Shown in pieces: positions 25,262 through 34,651 of a DNA stretch of 34,792 nt (position 1 is the stretch's first letter; every line of letters begins with the position of its first letter). Source of the DNA: Burkholderiaceae bacterium (GTDB taxonomy: Bacteria; Pseudomonadota; Gammaproteobacteria; Burkholderiales; Burkholderiaceae_D); NCBI GenBank assembly GCA_031291325.1, contig JARLJG010000032.1, positions 1 through 34,792 of the forward strand, read 5' to 3'. The notes beneath the pieces are model-generated. The model was not told the origin of the DNA, ran no database searches, and saw nothing but the letters and a program-made list of their open reading frames with translations. The translations under genes were made by a program, and so were the position numbers.

Positions 25262-25280
25262 AATATTAATCGTTAATATT
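25262..25280. promoter_or_regulatory. Perfect palindrome upstream of the small HTH gene (operator candidate)
   Basis: AATATTAA-TCG-TTAATATT is a perfect 8-3-8 inverted repeat. Its right half belongs to a 15-bp sequence, ATCGTTAATATTGTA (25269-25283), that has a 14/15 copy at 25182-25196. Both lie upstream of a promoter-like pair and the small HTH gene. The spacer 25003-25421 otherwise holds no gene I can support. Confidence 0.5.
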
Positions 25281-25313
25281 GTAAAAAAGACATGAAATTG
25301 CACATCATTCTGC

Positions 25314-25341
25314 TTGAGTATTGCGTATTTTGCATTATTCT
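25314..25341 (+). promoter_or_regulatory. Sigma-70 promoter candidate for the small HTH gene
   Basis: TTGAGT (25314-25319) and TATTCT (25336-25341) are 16 bp apart in an AT-rich stretch. The leader would be about 75 nt. The palindrome at 25262-25280 lies 33 bp above the -35. Confidence 0.35.
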
Positions 25342-25421
25342 TTAATGAAGTTGTGAACGGTGAACTTTTTGCGGGCGCAAGTTGTCAGAATCTAACGATC
25401 GAATCACTGAACGGAGGAAAT

Positions 25422-25721
25422 ATGAATGGTCAATTGTTGCTCGCGGAGGCGGAATATAACCCGAATCGTTTGCTCGATTCGCTCATCGAGCGCTTTCAAC
25501 TGAAGAACGACGCCGCCTTATCGCGCGCATTGGAGGTTACGCCGCCGGTGATCAGCAAGATCAGGCATAACAAATTGCCGATCGGCGCATCCTTGTTGAT
25601 TCGCATGCACGAATTCAGCGAGATGAGCATCGCCGAGTTGCGCAACCTGATGGGCGATCGTCGCAGTCAGTATCGGATCAGCGACAAGAATCCGGACAAG
25701 CGCAAGCAGGCACTGGCTTGA
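25422..25721 (+). CDS. Small helix-turn-helix-like protein, 99 residues
   Basis: The sequence LDSLIERFQLKNDAALSRAL then EVTPPVISKIRHNKLPIGAS (about 16-55) has the spacing of a Cro/C1-type helix-turn-helix. A helix (LLIRMHEFSEMSIAELRNLMGD) and a basic disordered tail follow. A very good GGAGGA sits 7 bp before the ATG at 25422, which overrides an upstream in-frame ATG. Likely a DNA-binding regulator, possibly of itself through the palindrome upstream. It converges with the flavoprotein gene, 48 bp apart. Confidence 0.72.
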   Translation: MNGQLLLAEAEYNPNRLLDSLIERFQLKNDAALSRALEVTPPVISKIRHNKLPIGASLLIRMHEFSEMSIAELRNLMGDRRSQYRISDKNPDKRKQALA

Positions 25722-25769
25722 TTTCGGCGCCGGGCGCGCGCCTGGCGTAGCGCTTCGCTTTCTGCGCGC

Positions 25770-26981
25770 TCACTGGCGGGGCGGCGCCCAGGCAGTTTGC
25801 TCGGCTGCGCGCAAGCCGCCGCCCGCCAAGCCATTGGAAACGGTGAGCGTCGACTTCCATTGCGCCCAGCCACCCGGCGTGCTGCTTGAGATGTGATGGC
25901 GGCGGCGCCAGAATGGCGCATTTTCCCAGCGCGATTCGCTGCGGTAGATATCGGCGCGCAAGCTCAGGTTCTGCTCGAATTCCGTGTGGACCAGCGCTTC
26001 GTAATTTCCCAGGCTTGATCGGCGGTCGCCGAAATGGCCGCCAATCGCGTCGCTTGCGTGCATGCCGAAACGCAGCGCCCGCGCGATGCCGTGTGCCGAG
26101 ATCGGATCGACGCTGGTCGCGGCGTCGCCCACGGCCAGCCAGTTCTTGCCGCAACAACTGCGCAGGCTGCGCGTATGCGCGGCGCGCACGTTGACGTCGC
26201 CGGCGACTTTCAGCCGGGCCACGCGTCGCTGCGTCTGCGGCGCCGCTTGCAATAGCTCGGACCACCGTGCAGTATGCGCCAGTTGCAGGCGCTTGCAGAT
26301 ATCGGCGTCGGTCATGGCAACGACTGCCAGGCGGTTGTCAGCAGTCGGCGCCGAATACCACCATCCATGTTCAAACGCTTCGATCAGCGGCGCGTCGTCG
26401 CTCGGGTCTTCCGATTCCAGCGCGAGCGCGCGTCCGACGCCGACCAGGGTGTCGTGCGCCGCGTGCGGCACGCCGATTTCGCCGGCGAAGCGCGCGCTGC
26501 GGCCGGTGGCGTCGACCACGAAGGCGGTGTTCAAAAGACGCGAGTGCAACGCCGACTGGGTCACGATTTGCCACGAATTGTCGGTCATGAAGCGCGCCTC
26601 GGTCATGCTGGCGCGGATGAAGGATGCGCCCGATGCCGCCGCGTAGCCGGCAAGCATGCCGTCGAAGCGGGTGCGATCCAGCTGCCAGCCTTGTTGCAGG
26701 TCGACGGCAGCGCCGAACTCGCGCGTTGGCGTTGCCTCGTCGTTCGCGCGGGGCGCAGTCTGCCATTGCGGATGGTTCTGTTCCAGGAAGAAATCGAGCA
26801 CATCCAACTGCTGCAGGATCGGAATGGCCTCTTTGGTCAGTATCTCGCCCGGGCGCTGGGTTTGGTAATCGCAAGCCTCGACCATCACCACCGACAGGTG
26901 CGGATGGAACTTTCGCAGCGCCAGCGCGGTAGTCGCGCCGGCGGGGCCGGCGCCAAGAATGACGACATCGAAATAACGCAT
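25770..26981 (-). CDS. LodB/GoxB-like FAD-dependent oxidoreductase (tryptophan-halogenase fold)
   Basis: The 403-residue flavoprotein begins with the dinucleotide fold VVILGAGPAGATTAL (GxGxxG, residues 10-15). It has RPGEILTKEA (43-52), the substrate-side LDRTRFDGML (101-110), VVDATGR (155-161), and the FAD-site GDAATSVDPISAHGI (285-299). The GWWYSAP motif (206-212) and TDADICK agree with the LodB/GoxB group, flavoenzymes needed to build the cysteine tryptophylquinone cofactor of LodA/GoxA amino-acid oxidases. No lodA-like gene lies in the window. Halogenase lysine and WxWxIP motifs of true tryptophan halogenases are not seen. It is downstream of the DUF2491 cluster after a 276-bp gap, so co-transcription is uncertain. 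Confidence 0.75.
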   Translation of the reverse strand: MRYFDVVILGAGPAGATTALALRKFHPHLSVVMVEACDYQTQRPGEILTKEAIPILQQLDVLDFFLEQNHPQWQTAPRANDEATPTREFGAAVDLQQGWQLDRTRFDGMLAGYAAASGASFIRASMTEARFMTDNSWQIVTQSALHSRLLNTAFVVDATGRSARFAGEIGVPHAAHDTLVGVGRALALESEDPSDDAPLIEAFEHGWWYSAPTADNRLAVVAMTDADICKRLQLAHTARWSELLQAAPQTQRRVARLKVAGDVNVRAAHTRSLRSCCGKNWLAVGDAATSVDPISAHGIARALRFGMHASDAIGGHFGDRRSSLGNYEALVHTEFEQNLSLRADIYRSESRWENAPFWRRRHHISSSTPGGWAQWKSTLTVSNGLAGGGLRAAEQTAWAPPRQ

Positions 26982-27257
26982 GGTCTATCACCATAGGTGC
27001 TGGAAGTGGGCCTGCCCGCAACAGCTCATCGCAATTGCGCGCAGGGACGTGCCGCAACGGCGCCTGCAAGAATCCGCCCGCCTTTCGACCTGCGCCGCAA
27101 TGCCCGCTGCGCCTATGCGCGGCAGAGAAATCGAAGCGCTCGCTACCTTGTTCGGGGACGCAAAAAACAAGGTTCGAGTATCGGGTACCGAATAATGAAC
27201 TGTTTTTGCGACAAGCGCATCCTGTATGATTTGACAGGTAGACAGCGGCGAAAAATG

Positions 27258-27497
27258 TTATCTTTTTGCCGGATTCCGGCGTGCGGGCTTGTTTTGCCGC
27301 GCATTTTGCCGGGTATACACCGCTTTGGCATCCTGCAGCGCGCGCTGCTGGGTGCACATCGCCGGCTCGTCGTCGTGCTTGCTGAAAAAATCGGCGGCTT
27401 GCGCATCCATCACCATTTTGATCGCCGCCGCATCGTCGAGTTCATACATTTCGGTGATCAGCGTGGTCACTTCGTCCAGATATTCTTCGTAGGTCAT
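27258..27497 (-). CDS. Small hypothetical protein, 79 residues
   Basis: The protein is acidic and helical at the start (MTYEEYLDEVTTLITEMYEL) and basic and probably disordered at the end (QNARQNKPARRNPAKR). The ATG at 27497 is the first sensible start; the frame stays open upstream only as an overlap with the neighbouring helical-protein gene. It lies 80 bp downstream of that gene on the same strand and probably belongs to the cluster. Function unknown. Confidence 0.62.
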   Translation of the reverse strand: MTYEEYLDEVTTLITEMYELDDAAAIKMVMDAQAADFFSKHDDEPAMCTQQRALQDAKAVYTRQNARQNKPARRNPAKR

Positions 27498-27577
27498 GGC
27501 GGTTTCCGTGCGCAATCGGTTAGGCAATGCGGGCAGGGCGCCCGCATTGCCATCATAACAGACCCGGACGCGCCAAA

Positions 27578-28354
27578 CTACGCGGCGACCGCTTCGCTCG
27601 CCTGCCCAGACAGGCGCTTCAAGCGTTGCAACGCGCTTTCGCCCTGGGTATCGGGCTGGCTGACCGACTTCCTGATGGCGTCGATTTCGGCGGCCTGGTC
27701 GAGTGGCTTTTGGTTGATGTCGGCCACGATCTTCATGCCGGCGGCCTGGTTGCTGACCGACTGCGCGCGCCGCGTCAACGCTTCCAGCGCAGTCGAATGG
27801 CCTTGCAGGCCGGACAGGCTGGCCAGCTGGCTTTGCCGTTCGGCGCGCACCGCCTGCAACTCCTTTTGCGCGTTGGCGGTGGCCAGCGTTTGCAAGGCCT
27901 TCCTGGCGGCGCTGTCGAAGTCGGCCAACTGCTGCGAAAACGCATCGACGATCTTTTGCAATTCGTCCATGTAGGCGCGGGCATCGGCTTCTTGCTGCAA
28001 TTCCAGCGGCAGCTTGGCCTTGTTGGCTTCCAGCTCGTCGCAAAACAGGTTGACCGTCGCTTCCGAGATTTTGCCGGCGGCCAGACGCTCGGCCAGCGTG
28101 GCCGATGCCTTTTCGTCGTTGGCGATCAAGGCGCGCAGCTTGTCGACATCGGCATGCTCCTTGTCGAACGCGGCGCGCGCCACGGCCAGCTTTTGCGCGA
28201 CATCGCGCAGCGCCCCGGCCAGGCGGTCGCGGTCCGCTTCGGTGGCGGTTTCGGGATCGAAATTGGCGATGGCTTCCGAGACCTTGTCGCCCAATGCGCC
28301 GAAATGTTTGGAAATCAAGCGGGCCGTCAAGCCCCAACCGCTCATATTGCTCAT
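27578..28354 (-). CDS. Long alpha-helical coiled-coil protein, PspA/IM30-like by context
   Basis: The 258-residue protein is almost entirely helical with strong heptad character (about 45-190) and no signal or membrane segment. Stretches such as AARKALQTLATANAQKELQA and RAERQSQLASLSGLQGHSTA resemble coiled coils of the PspA/IM30 type. In E. coli the DUF2491 gene yjfK is next to the PspA-like yjfJ, so position supports a comparable role on the membrane surface, but I could not confirm PspA signature residues. AAGGAAG precedes the ATG at 28354. It follows the DUF2491 gene by 67 bp. Confidence 0.65.
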   Translation of the reverse strand: MSNMSGWGLTARLISKHFGALGDKVSEAIANFDPETATEADRDRLAGALRDVAQKLAVARAAFDKEHADVDKLRALIANDEKASATLAERLAAGKISEATVNLFCDELEANKAKLPLELQQEADARAYMDELQKIVDAFSQQLADFDSAARKALQTLATANAQKELQAVRAERQSQLASLSGLQGHSTALEALTRRAQSVSNQAAGMKIVADINQKPLDQAAEIDAIRKSVSQPDTQGESALQRLKRLSGQASEAVAA

Positions 28355-28421
28355 GTTAGCTTCCTTGTCAAATTGCGTTAGTGGTTACAGCTTGGGTGGT
28401 TACTGCGTATGCAGCGGCTTG

Positions 28422-29213
28422 CTATTGGATCAGCACCCGCTCTGCTTCAAGCGGGATGCCGATCGTGAAATCGACGTGGATGCTCCGTCGTGATGGATCG
28501 CCATCGCGGCTTTTGACGATCTCGGTGGTAATCAACAGGTATTCGCGGCCTGCGCCCAGTTCTCGGACATAGGGCATGAAATACAGCTTTTGCTCCATGC
28601 CATGCGCGCCGTCGGCATCGTCGACGCGCGTCTCGACGCCGGTGAAGGGCGCGACAAAATCGCGTTCCGGGTCGCCGGCGTCGCGCCGGTATTCGATGCG
28701 GTCGCTGTCGCCGAACACGATATCCAGGTCGCCGTCGGCCACGCCGATGTCTTGCAACTGGCTGCGCCACAAGGTGTACGATTTATCGCCCAGGCCGGAG
28801 CCGGACAGGCCCATGTAGGCATCCTGGTCGTCCGCGCTTTCCGGCACGATGCGCGTCAATTGTGTGCAATACAGGATTTCGGCGACGGCGCCGTGCGCGT
28901 CCTGCATCACTTGCAGGTATTTTTCTTGCGCCTCGTCGTCGCCGGTATGCAGGAAATAGCGATACAGGCGGCCCGACATATCCAGGTTGACGCGGCTGAT
29001 GGCGCGGATCAGCGTGTCGCCGTCATCCGGCACGGTAATCAACGAGCCGTCGCATTCGGCACGGATGAAGGGCGACTTTTGCAGGCTGATGACGCCGCCG
29101 ATGCGCGCGCCCATCGGCAGGTCCGCATCCACGCGCGCCTGCGGCTTGGCGCTATCGACGCCATGTTTGGCGGCCACGCCGCGCGCATACTTGATTGCAT
29201 CGTTCCAACTCAT
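28422..29213 (-). CDS. DUF2491 family protein (YjfK-like)
   Basis: The 263-residue soluble protein shows the DUF2491 layout: a basic start, then PMGARIGGVISLQKSPFIRA (about 33-52), a central helix with RYFLHTGDDEAQEKYLQVMQ, and a beta-rich C-terminal half with AGREYLLITTEIVKS. DUF2491 is uncharacterised and is known next to PspA-like, DUF350 and related membrane-stress genes (the yjf cluster of E. coli). Its ATG begins 1 bp after the upstream membrane protein's TGA, so these two are tightly coupled. Confidence 0.8.
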   Translation of the reverse strand: MSWNDAIKYARGVAAKHGVDSAKPQARVDADLPMGARIGGVISLQKSPFIRAECDGSLITVPDDGDTLIRAISRVNLDMSGRLYRYFLHTGDDEAQEKYLQVMQDAHGAVAEILYCTQLTRIVPESADDQDAYMGLSGSGLGDKSYTLWRSQLQDIGVADGDLDIVFGDSDRIEYRRDAGDPERDFVAPFTGVETRVDDADGAHGMEQKLYFMPYVRELGAGREYLLITTEIVKSRDGDPSRRSIHVDFTIGIPLEAERVLIQ

Positions 29214-29214
29214 A

Positions 29215-29988
29215 TCAGATCTTTCCTAGTGAATAATGGGTGGCGGCAACTGTGGCAGCGGCGGCGGCGCGGGACGCTCTTCTTGCCAGCAGGTAGATGA
29301 CTGCCGCCGACAGCGCGCCGATGATCGCCAGCCATAGCACGACCCGCAAAGCGCGGGCGCCGAACGATTCCTGCGCCGGCTCGGCAGCCGGCACCGGGGC
29401 AGGACTGACGCCGCTGGCCGCAGCGCCGACCGGAACGTCGAGCGCGCCGCTATTGGCATACACCGGACGTTCATAGACGACGCGCTCGTGGTCGCCCATC
29501 GAATGGCCCAGCATGAACCATAGCCACGGGCTGGAGAAAAAGCCGCTGTCGCGCTGCACGATCACCGTTTGCGGGTAGCGCGCAAAGAGCGGCGGGGTGA
29601 CGTAGCCCGCCGACGCTGAGGGCGCATAATTTGGCGCATAAGAGGGCGTGGCAGCAGGTGCGGCGGCAGGCCGGTTCCTGGCGTCGAAGGTTTTCAATGC
29701 TGCCGAATTTGCCGCCGTGGAGCTCAAATCTCTCGATAGCGCAGAACGGCCTGCAGTAGTCGACGACGACGCGTTGCCGCCGGCGCCGAAGCTGCCGAAC
29801 GAGGTGCTCTTGCCGGCTACGCGGTCGGCACTATGGCTGGGCGCGCTATATTTATGCGAGGAAAATCCGCTTTTGAAGCCGGCGGAGCTGCCGGTGCTGC
29901 CTGTGCGTATGGCCAGCGCGGGCTGCGCCGCTGCCGCGCACAACAGCATAACGAGCGCTGCGGTCTTGATGAATTTCAGTATTTTCAT
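29215..29988 (-). CDS. Ser/Gly/Ala-rich secreted protein with a C-terminal membrane anchor
   Basis: The 257-residue protein has a signal peptide (1-26, ending PALA). A Ser/Gly/Thr-rich region follows (about 30-95: SSAGFKSGFSSHKYSAPSHS), then an Ala/Pro region, a short aromatic stretch (SGFFSSPWLWFMLGHSMG, about 149-166), and a C-terminal membrane helix (VLWLAIIGALSAAVIYLLA, about 218-236) with an Arg-rich cytoplasmic side. It looks like an envelope protein anchored with a long flexible periplasmic arm. It heads the DUF2491 cluster and is divergent, across 119 bp, from the CII-like regulator. Family not recognised. Confidence 0.7.
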   Translation of the reverse strand: MKILKFIKTAALVMLLCAAAAQPALAIRTGSTGSSAGFKSGFSSHKYSAPSHSADRVAGKSTSFGSFGAGGNASSSTTAGRSALSRDLSSTAANSAALKTFDARNRPAAAPAATPSYAPNYAPSASAGYVTPPLFARYPQTVIVQRDSGFFSSPWLWFMLGHSMGDHERVVYERPVYANSGALDVPVGAAASGVSPAPVPAAEPAQESFGARALRVVLWLAIIGALSAAVIYLLARRASRAAAAATVAATHYSLGKI

Positions 29989-30107
29989 ATTCTCGAACTC
30001 GTCCCTGGGTTTCCCGGTTGCCGATTTAGTACAATGTGCTTCCGGTTGACGACAAGCATAGTTACCCGCTCGACAAAGCGCATCGGTAATAAAAGGAAGA
30101 ATTCACC

Positions 30108-30599
30108 ATGACCCGCAAGTATTCGGATATGAACCAGCACGATGCCTTGTACAAGATTGCGCGCGCCTATCCCGGCGGGCTGGAGGCGCTGGCGCTAAAG
30201 ATGGATATTTCATCCAACGTATTGCGCAACAAGCTGGCGCCGGGCATCGAGTCGCATTACCCGTCGTTCGAGGAAGTGTCGCAAATCGTCGAATTGTGCC
30301 GCGACGCCAAGGTCAAGGACGCGTTGCTGCCGCTGCATGCGCTGCTGGCGCGGCACGGCATGGCGGCATTCGTGGTGCCGGAACCGGAAAAAGTCAGCGA
30401 CGACGACTTGTCGCAAACCGTCTGCCGCGTGATGAGCCAGGTCGGCAGCGTCGCCGAAGCGGTGTCGGACGCCTTGCTGGACGGCGTGATTACCCACGCC
30501 GAGGCGGATTTGATCGAGCGCGAATTCCAGGGCGCGTTGACGGCGCTGGGCGAGTGGCGGGCGCGCATACGCGCGCGGTCGGGCGTGAACAAGCAATGA
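30108..30599 (+). CDS. Phage regulatory CII-like (CP76 type) protein
   Basis: The 163-residue protein begins with a helix-turn-helix-like segment: DALYKIARAYPGGLEALALK then MDISSNVLRNKLAPGIESHY (about 7-47). This matches the family of phage regulatory CII proteins (Phage_CP76), which activate or repress phage promoters. The rest is helical. No other phage gene is nearby, so it appears domesticated. It is divergent from the DUF2491 cluster, a usual position for a regulator of that cluster. AGGAAG lies before the ATG at 30108. Confidence 0.75.
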   Translation: MTRKYSDMNQHDALYKIARAYPGGLEALALKMDISSNVLRNKLAPGIESHYPSFEEVSQIVELCRDAKVKDALLPLHALLARHGMAAFVVPEPEKVSDDDLSQTVCRVMSQVGSVAEAVSDALLDGVITHAEADLIEREFQGALTALGEWRARIRARSGVNKQ

Positions 30600-30675
30600 C
30601 GGGAGCGGCGCTTGTCGTGGAAAAGCGTTTGCATTAGCGGCGCGGATTGGCGGCCGCAGGTTTCGCCGGCTTTTT

Positions 30676-31167
30676 CTATTTGCAGCTATTCGGCAAATAA
30701 TTCGGCGCGATATTGGTTTGGTTGACGCCCATCACCGTCATGTTTTTTGGCGCACCCGCATTGCCGCAGACCCAGGCCACCGGCACGATGGGCGAGTCGG
30801 TGACCACTGCCGGCCGGTATGTGAGTATTTTCCCGGTCAAAGCCTGCGTCGCGCGGTTGCCGAAGGTGACGTTGACTGCGCCGTCTTGTATCGTCACCGC
30901 GCTGACATAGTTGCCGACCATCTTGGTGGCGACCGGCAGTCCGGCGGCGGCATTGTTTGCCGGTAGTACCTGGGTCGTGGCCCAGGCGCTGGCGACCGGC
31001 GCTTCCGCCACGGTAACGAGCGGCGTGATCGTTTCGATTTGCTCGCGCACCACGCGGAAGTAGTACGAAGGCAAGGCCATCAGCGCCAGGATCGCAGCAA
31101 CGGCCAGGACCACCATCATTTCGATCATCGTGAATCCGGCGGGGCGAGGCGATAGATTTTTTTTCAT
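30676..31167 (-). CDS. Type IV pilin-like protein
   Basis: The 163-residue protein starts with a short basic leader and a class III prepilin site, G/FTMIEMM (cleavage after Gly11, Glu at mature position 5). The hydrophobic assembly helix VVLAVAAILALMALPSYY follows. Two cysteines near the end (WVCGNAG and NSCK) bound a D-loop typical of PilA. It is processed by PilD and assembled on the inner membrane. No assembly genes are in the window, so it is either an orphan major pilin or one of several scattered pilins. It converges with the CII-like gene. Confidence 0.88.
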   Translation of the reverse strand: MKKNLSPRPAGFTMIEMMVVLAVAAILALMALPSYYFRVVREQIETITPLVTVAEAPVASAWATTQVLPANNAAAGLPVATKMVGNYVSAVTIQDGAVNVTFGNRATQALTGKILTYRPAVVTDSPIVPVAWVCGNAGAPKNMTVMGVNQTNIAPNYLPNSCK

Positions 31168-31385
31168 GAGTCGAAATATAGCGGATTCGTTGAGCGATGG
31201 AAAATATTTCTTGCGAGCAGGCTTGCACGGTATGGCTGTCGCCGCGCTTGCAACTGATGCACATTAATCCTGCCGCGTGTAATATACGCTCGATGCTGGC
31301 ACCTAATTTCTTTGTTGGTGGAAAAGTTTGATCGGGCAATTCTTGCCAGGCGCACACTATGCTGTAGGCGCCCAAAGGAGGACAG

Positions 31386-31712
31386 ATGACAACTTATGAA
31401 TTCCAGTTTAGCGTGCACGGCGACAATCGCCGTTACCTTGTCTCGCCGGTCTATGCGGAGGACGGCAATCTGAAACAGCTATCGATCGTGCAGGATGCAC
31501 CGTCGGATAAACCGGGACAGGTCATCCATATCGATTTGGATCCGGCAGTGTTCAAACAGACCGCGATGCCGGGGCCGGAAGTGTTGTCGCGCATCGCAAT
31601 CGGTCAGGCGCGGCAGGATAAATTGTTCGGCGACGCGAGTTATCAGGAAGGCTTGCTGCTCAATTTTGCAATCGAACCTTGGGAAGGCGATTTGACGCTG
31701 GTCGTCGGTTAA
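31386..31712 (+). CDS. Hypothetical protein, 108 residues
   Basis: The soluble protein has alternating beta-type segments (YEFQFSVHGDNRRYLVSPVY, LKQLSIVQD, GQVIHIDLDP) and a helix around QARQDKLFGDASYQEGLLL. There is no signal peptide. A strong AAAGGAGG lies 5 bp before the ATG, so translation is well supported. Family not recognised; a hairpin terminator candidate follows. Confidence 0.65.
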   Translation: MTTYEFQFSVHGDNRRYLVSPVYAEDGNLKQLSIVQDAPSDKPGQVIHIDLDPAVFKQTAMPGPEVLSRIAIGQARQDKLFGDASYQEGLLLNFAIEPWEGDLTLVVG

Positions 31713-31733
31713 TCGCTCAAATTTTATTCTAGG

Positions 31734-31753
31734 CGCCGCCTTTTCGGGCGGCG
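31734..31753 (+). terminator. Terminator candidate
   Basis: CGCCGCC (31734-31740) and GGCGGCG (31747-31753) form a 7-bp GC stem with a 6-nt loop, followed by TTT. It starts 21 bp after the 108-residue gene's stop codon. It separates that gene from katG. Confidence 0.55.
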
Positions 31754-31967
31754 TTTCCATTGATGCATGTCGGACTTCGGCGTCTGTGAGTATTGTCGTG
31801 CCGATGTGGTCGCGTGCAGCCGGCTTTTTATCGACGCCGGTGCCGCATGTCATTGATTGTTCTTAATTCGCGCATCCAGGGCGATTTATACTGATCGGTG
31901 GATCTTTCGAGGAGGCCAGAGGCATGCATGGGCCTGTATCGGCCTGCATAGGTATGCCAGTCTATCT

Positions 31968-32004
31968 ATAGAGTTTAACTATTAATTAAATATAATTGAT
32001 TCAT
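31968..32004 (+). promoter_or_regulatory. OxyR operator of katG
   Basis: The sequence reads ATAG-N7-CTAT-N7-ATAT-N7-TCAT, against the OxyR consensus ATAG-N7-CTAT-N7-ATAG-N7-CTAT. The first two blocks are perfect, the third has one mismatch, the fourth two, and all three spacers are exactly seven bases. It abuts the -35 of the katG promoter candidate. The 361-bp spacer 31713-32073 contains this, the terminator, the promoter and no further gene. Confidence 0.65.
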
Positions 32005-32033
32005 TTTATAAATATCCTCCTCAGGTCTAGAAT
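32005..32033 (+). promoter_or_regulatory. katG promoter candidate
   Basis: A weak -35 (TTTATA, 32005-32010) and a -10-like TAGAAT (32028-32033) are 17 bp apart, directly after the OxyR site. A poor -35 with the activator against it is usual for OxyR-activated promoters. The leader would be about 35 nt. Confidence 0.45.
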
Positions 32034-32070
32034 GGATTTTGTCGTCAATTCCGAACAAACCAAGGAGTGA

Positions 32071-34269
<2,199 letters not shown>

Positions 34270-34324
34270 CCGTGGCGGATAGGCCTTGACGGTTTGGTTG
34301 CTTTTTATGGTTTGAGTCAAACCA

Positions 34325-34437
34325 CTTCCGGCAGTTGATGCTGTCGGAAGCGCTGCGCAATCAAAGGGGGCTGTAGAGAATGGCGCTTACTTAAGCGCAA
34401 AGTGTCTGTATTATCGCCGTGTTGGCAATACAGGCAC
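34325..34437. repeat. Three consecutive hairpins after katG
   Basis: Stems pair 34325-34334 with 34341-34350 (one wobble), 34383-34389 with 34392-34398 (perfect 7 bp, GCGCTTA/TAAGCGC), and 34402-34412 with 34427-34437 (11 bp, one wobble). None has a proper T-run, though the first, 55 bp past katG, might still end transcription. With the REP pair they fill the gene-free stretch 34270-34651. Confidence 0.55.
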
Positions 34438-34458
34438 GTTACAAGCGCAGCCATCCGG

Positions 34459-34622
34459 GTAGGTGGAAAAGCGCAGCGCCTTCCACCATTTGCGATTGCG
34501 CTGCGCAGGCCATCGCCAAGACACATCGCAACGTTTCGCGGTTCGCATACCTTCGTCGCTTGACGCGCATAGGCGATATTTGAACCGCAGATGGTGGAAG
34601 GCGCTACGCTTTTCCACCCTAC
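34459..34622. repeat. Pair of inverted REP-like units (BIME-like)
   Basis: The unit at 34459-34489 begins GTAGGTGGAAAAGCGCAGCG. The unit at 34591-34622 is its inverse with one substitution and one added C. Each unit is itself a palindrome (GGTGGAA/TTCCACC arms). Similar GTGGAAAAGCGCAGCGC repeats recur between genes in betaproteobacteria and are of the REP type moved by RAYT transposases. The 101-bp centre has no gene. The unit ends 29 bp before the IS tip. Confidence 0.75.
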
Positions 34623-34651
34623 AGTGCCCATTCGCGCGTAGCGTGTAAAAA

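Noticed and set aside
27258-28337. A single 359-residue protein spanning the helical protein and the 79-residue gene
   Set aside because: Its first two thirds are Arg-rich out-of-frame translation of the helical protein gene. Only the last 79 codons look like a protein, and they have their own ATG at 27497.
34441-34651. Short frames beginning MEKRSAFHHLR on both strands
   Set aside because: They are translations of the REP-like repeat unit and its inverse, which explains the identical N-termini.
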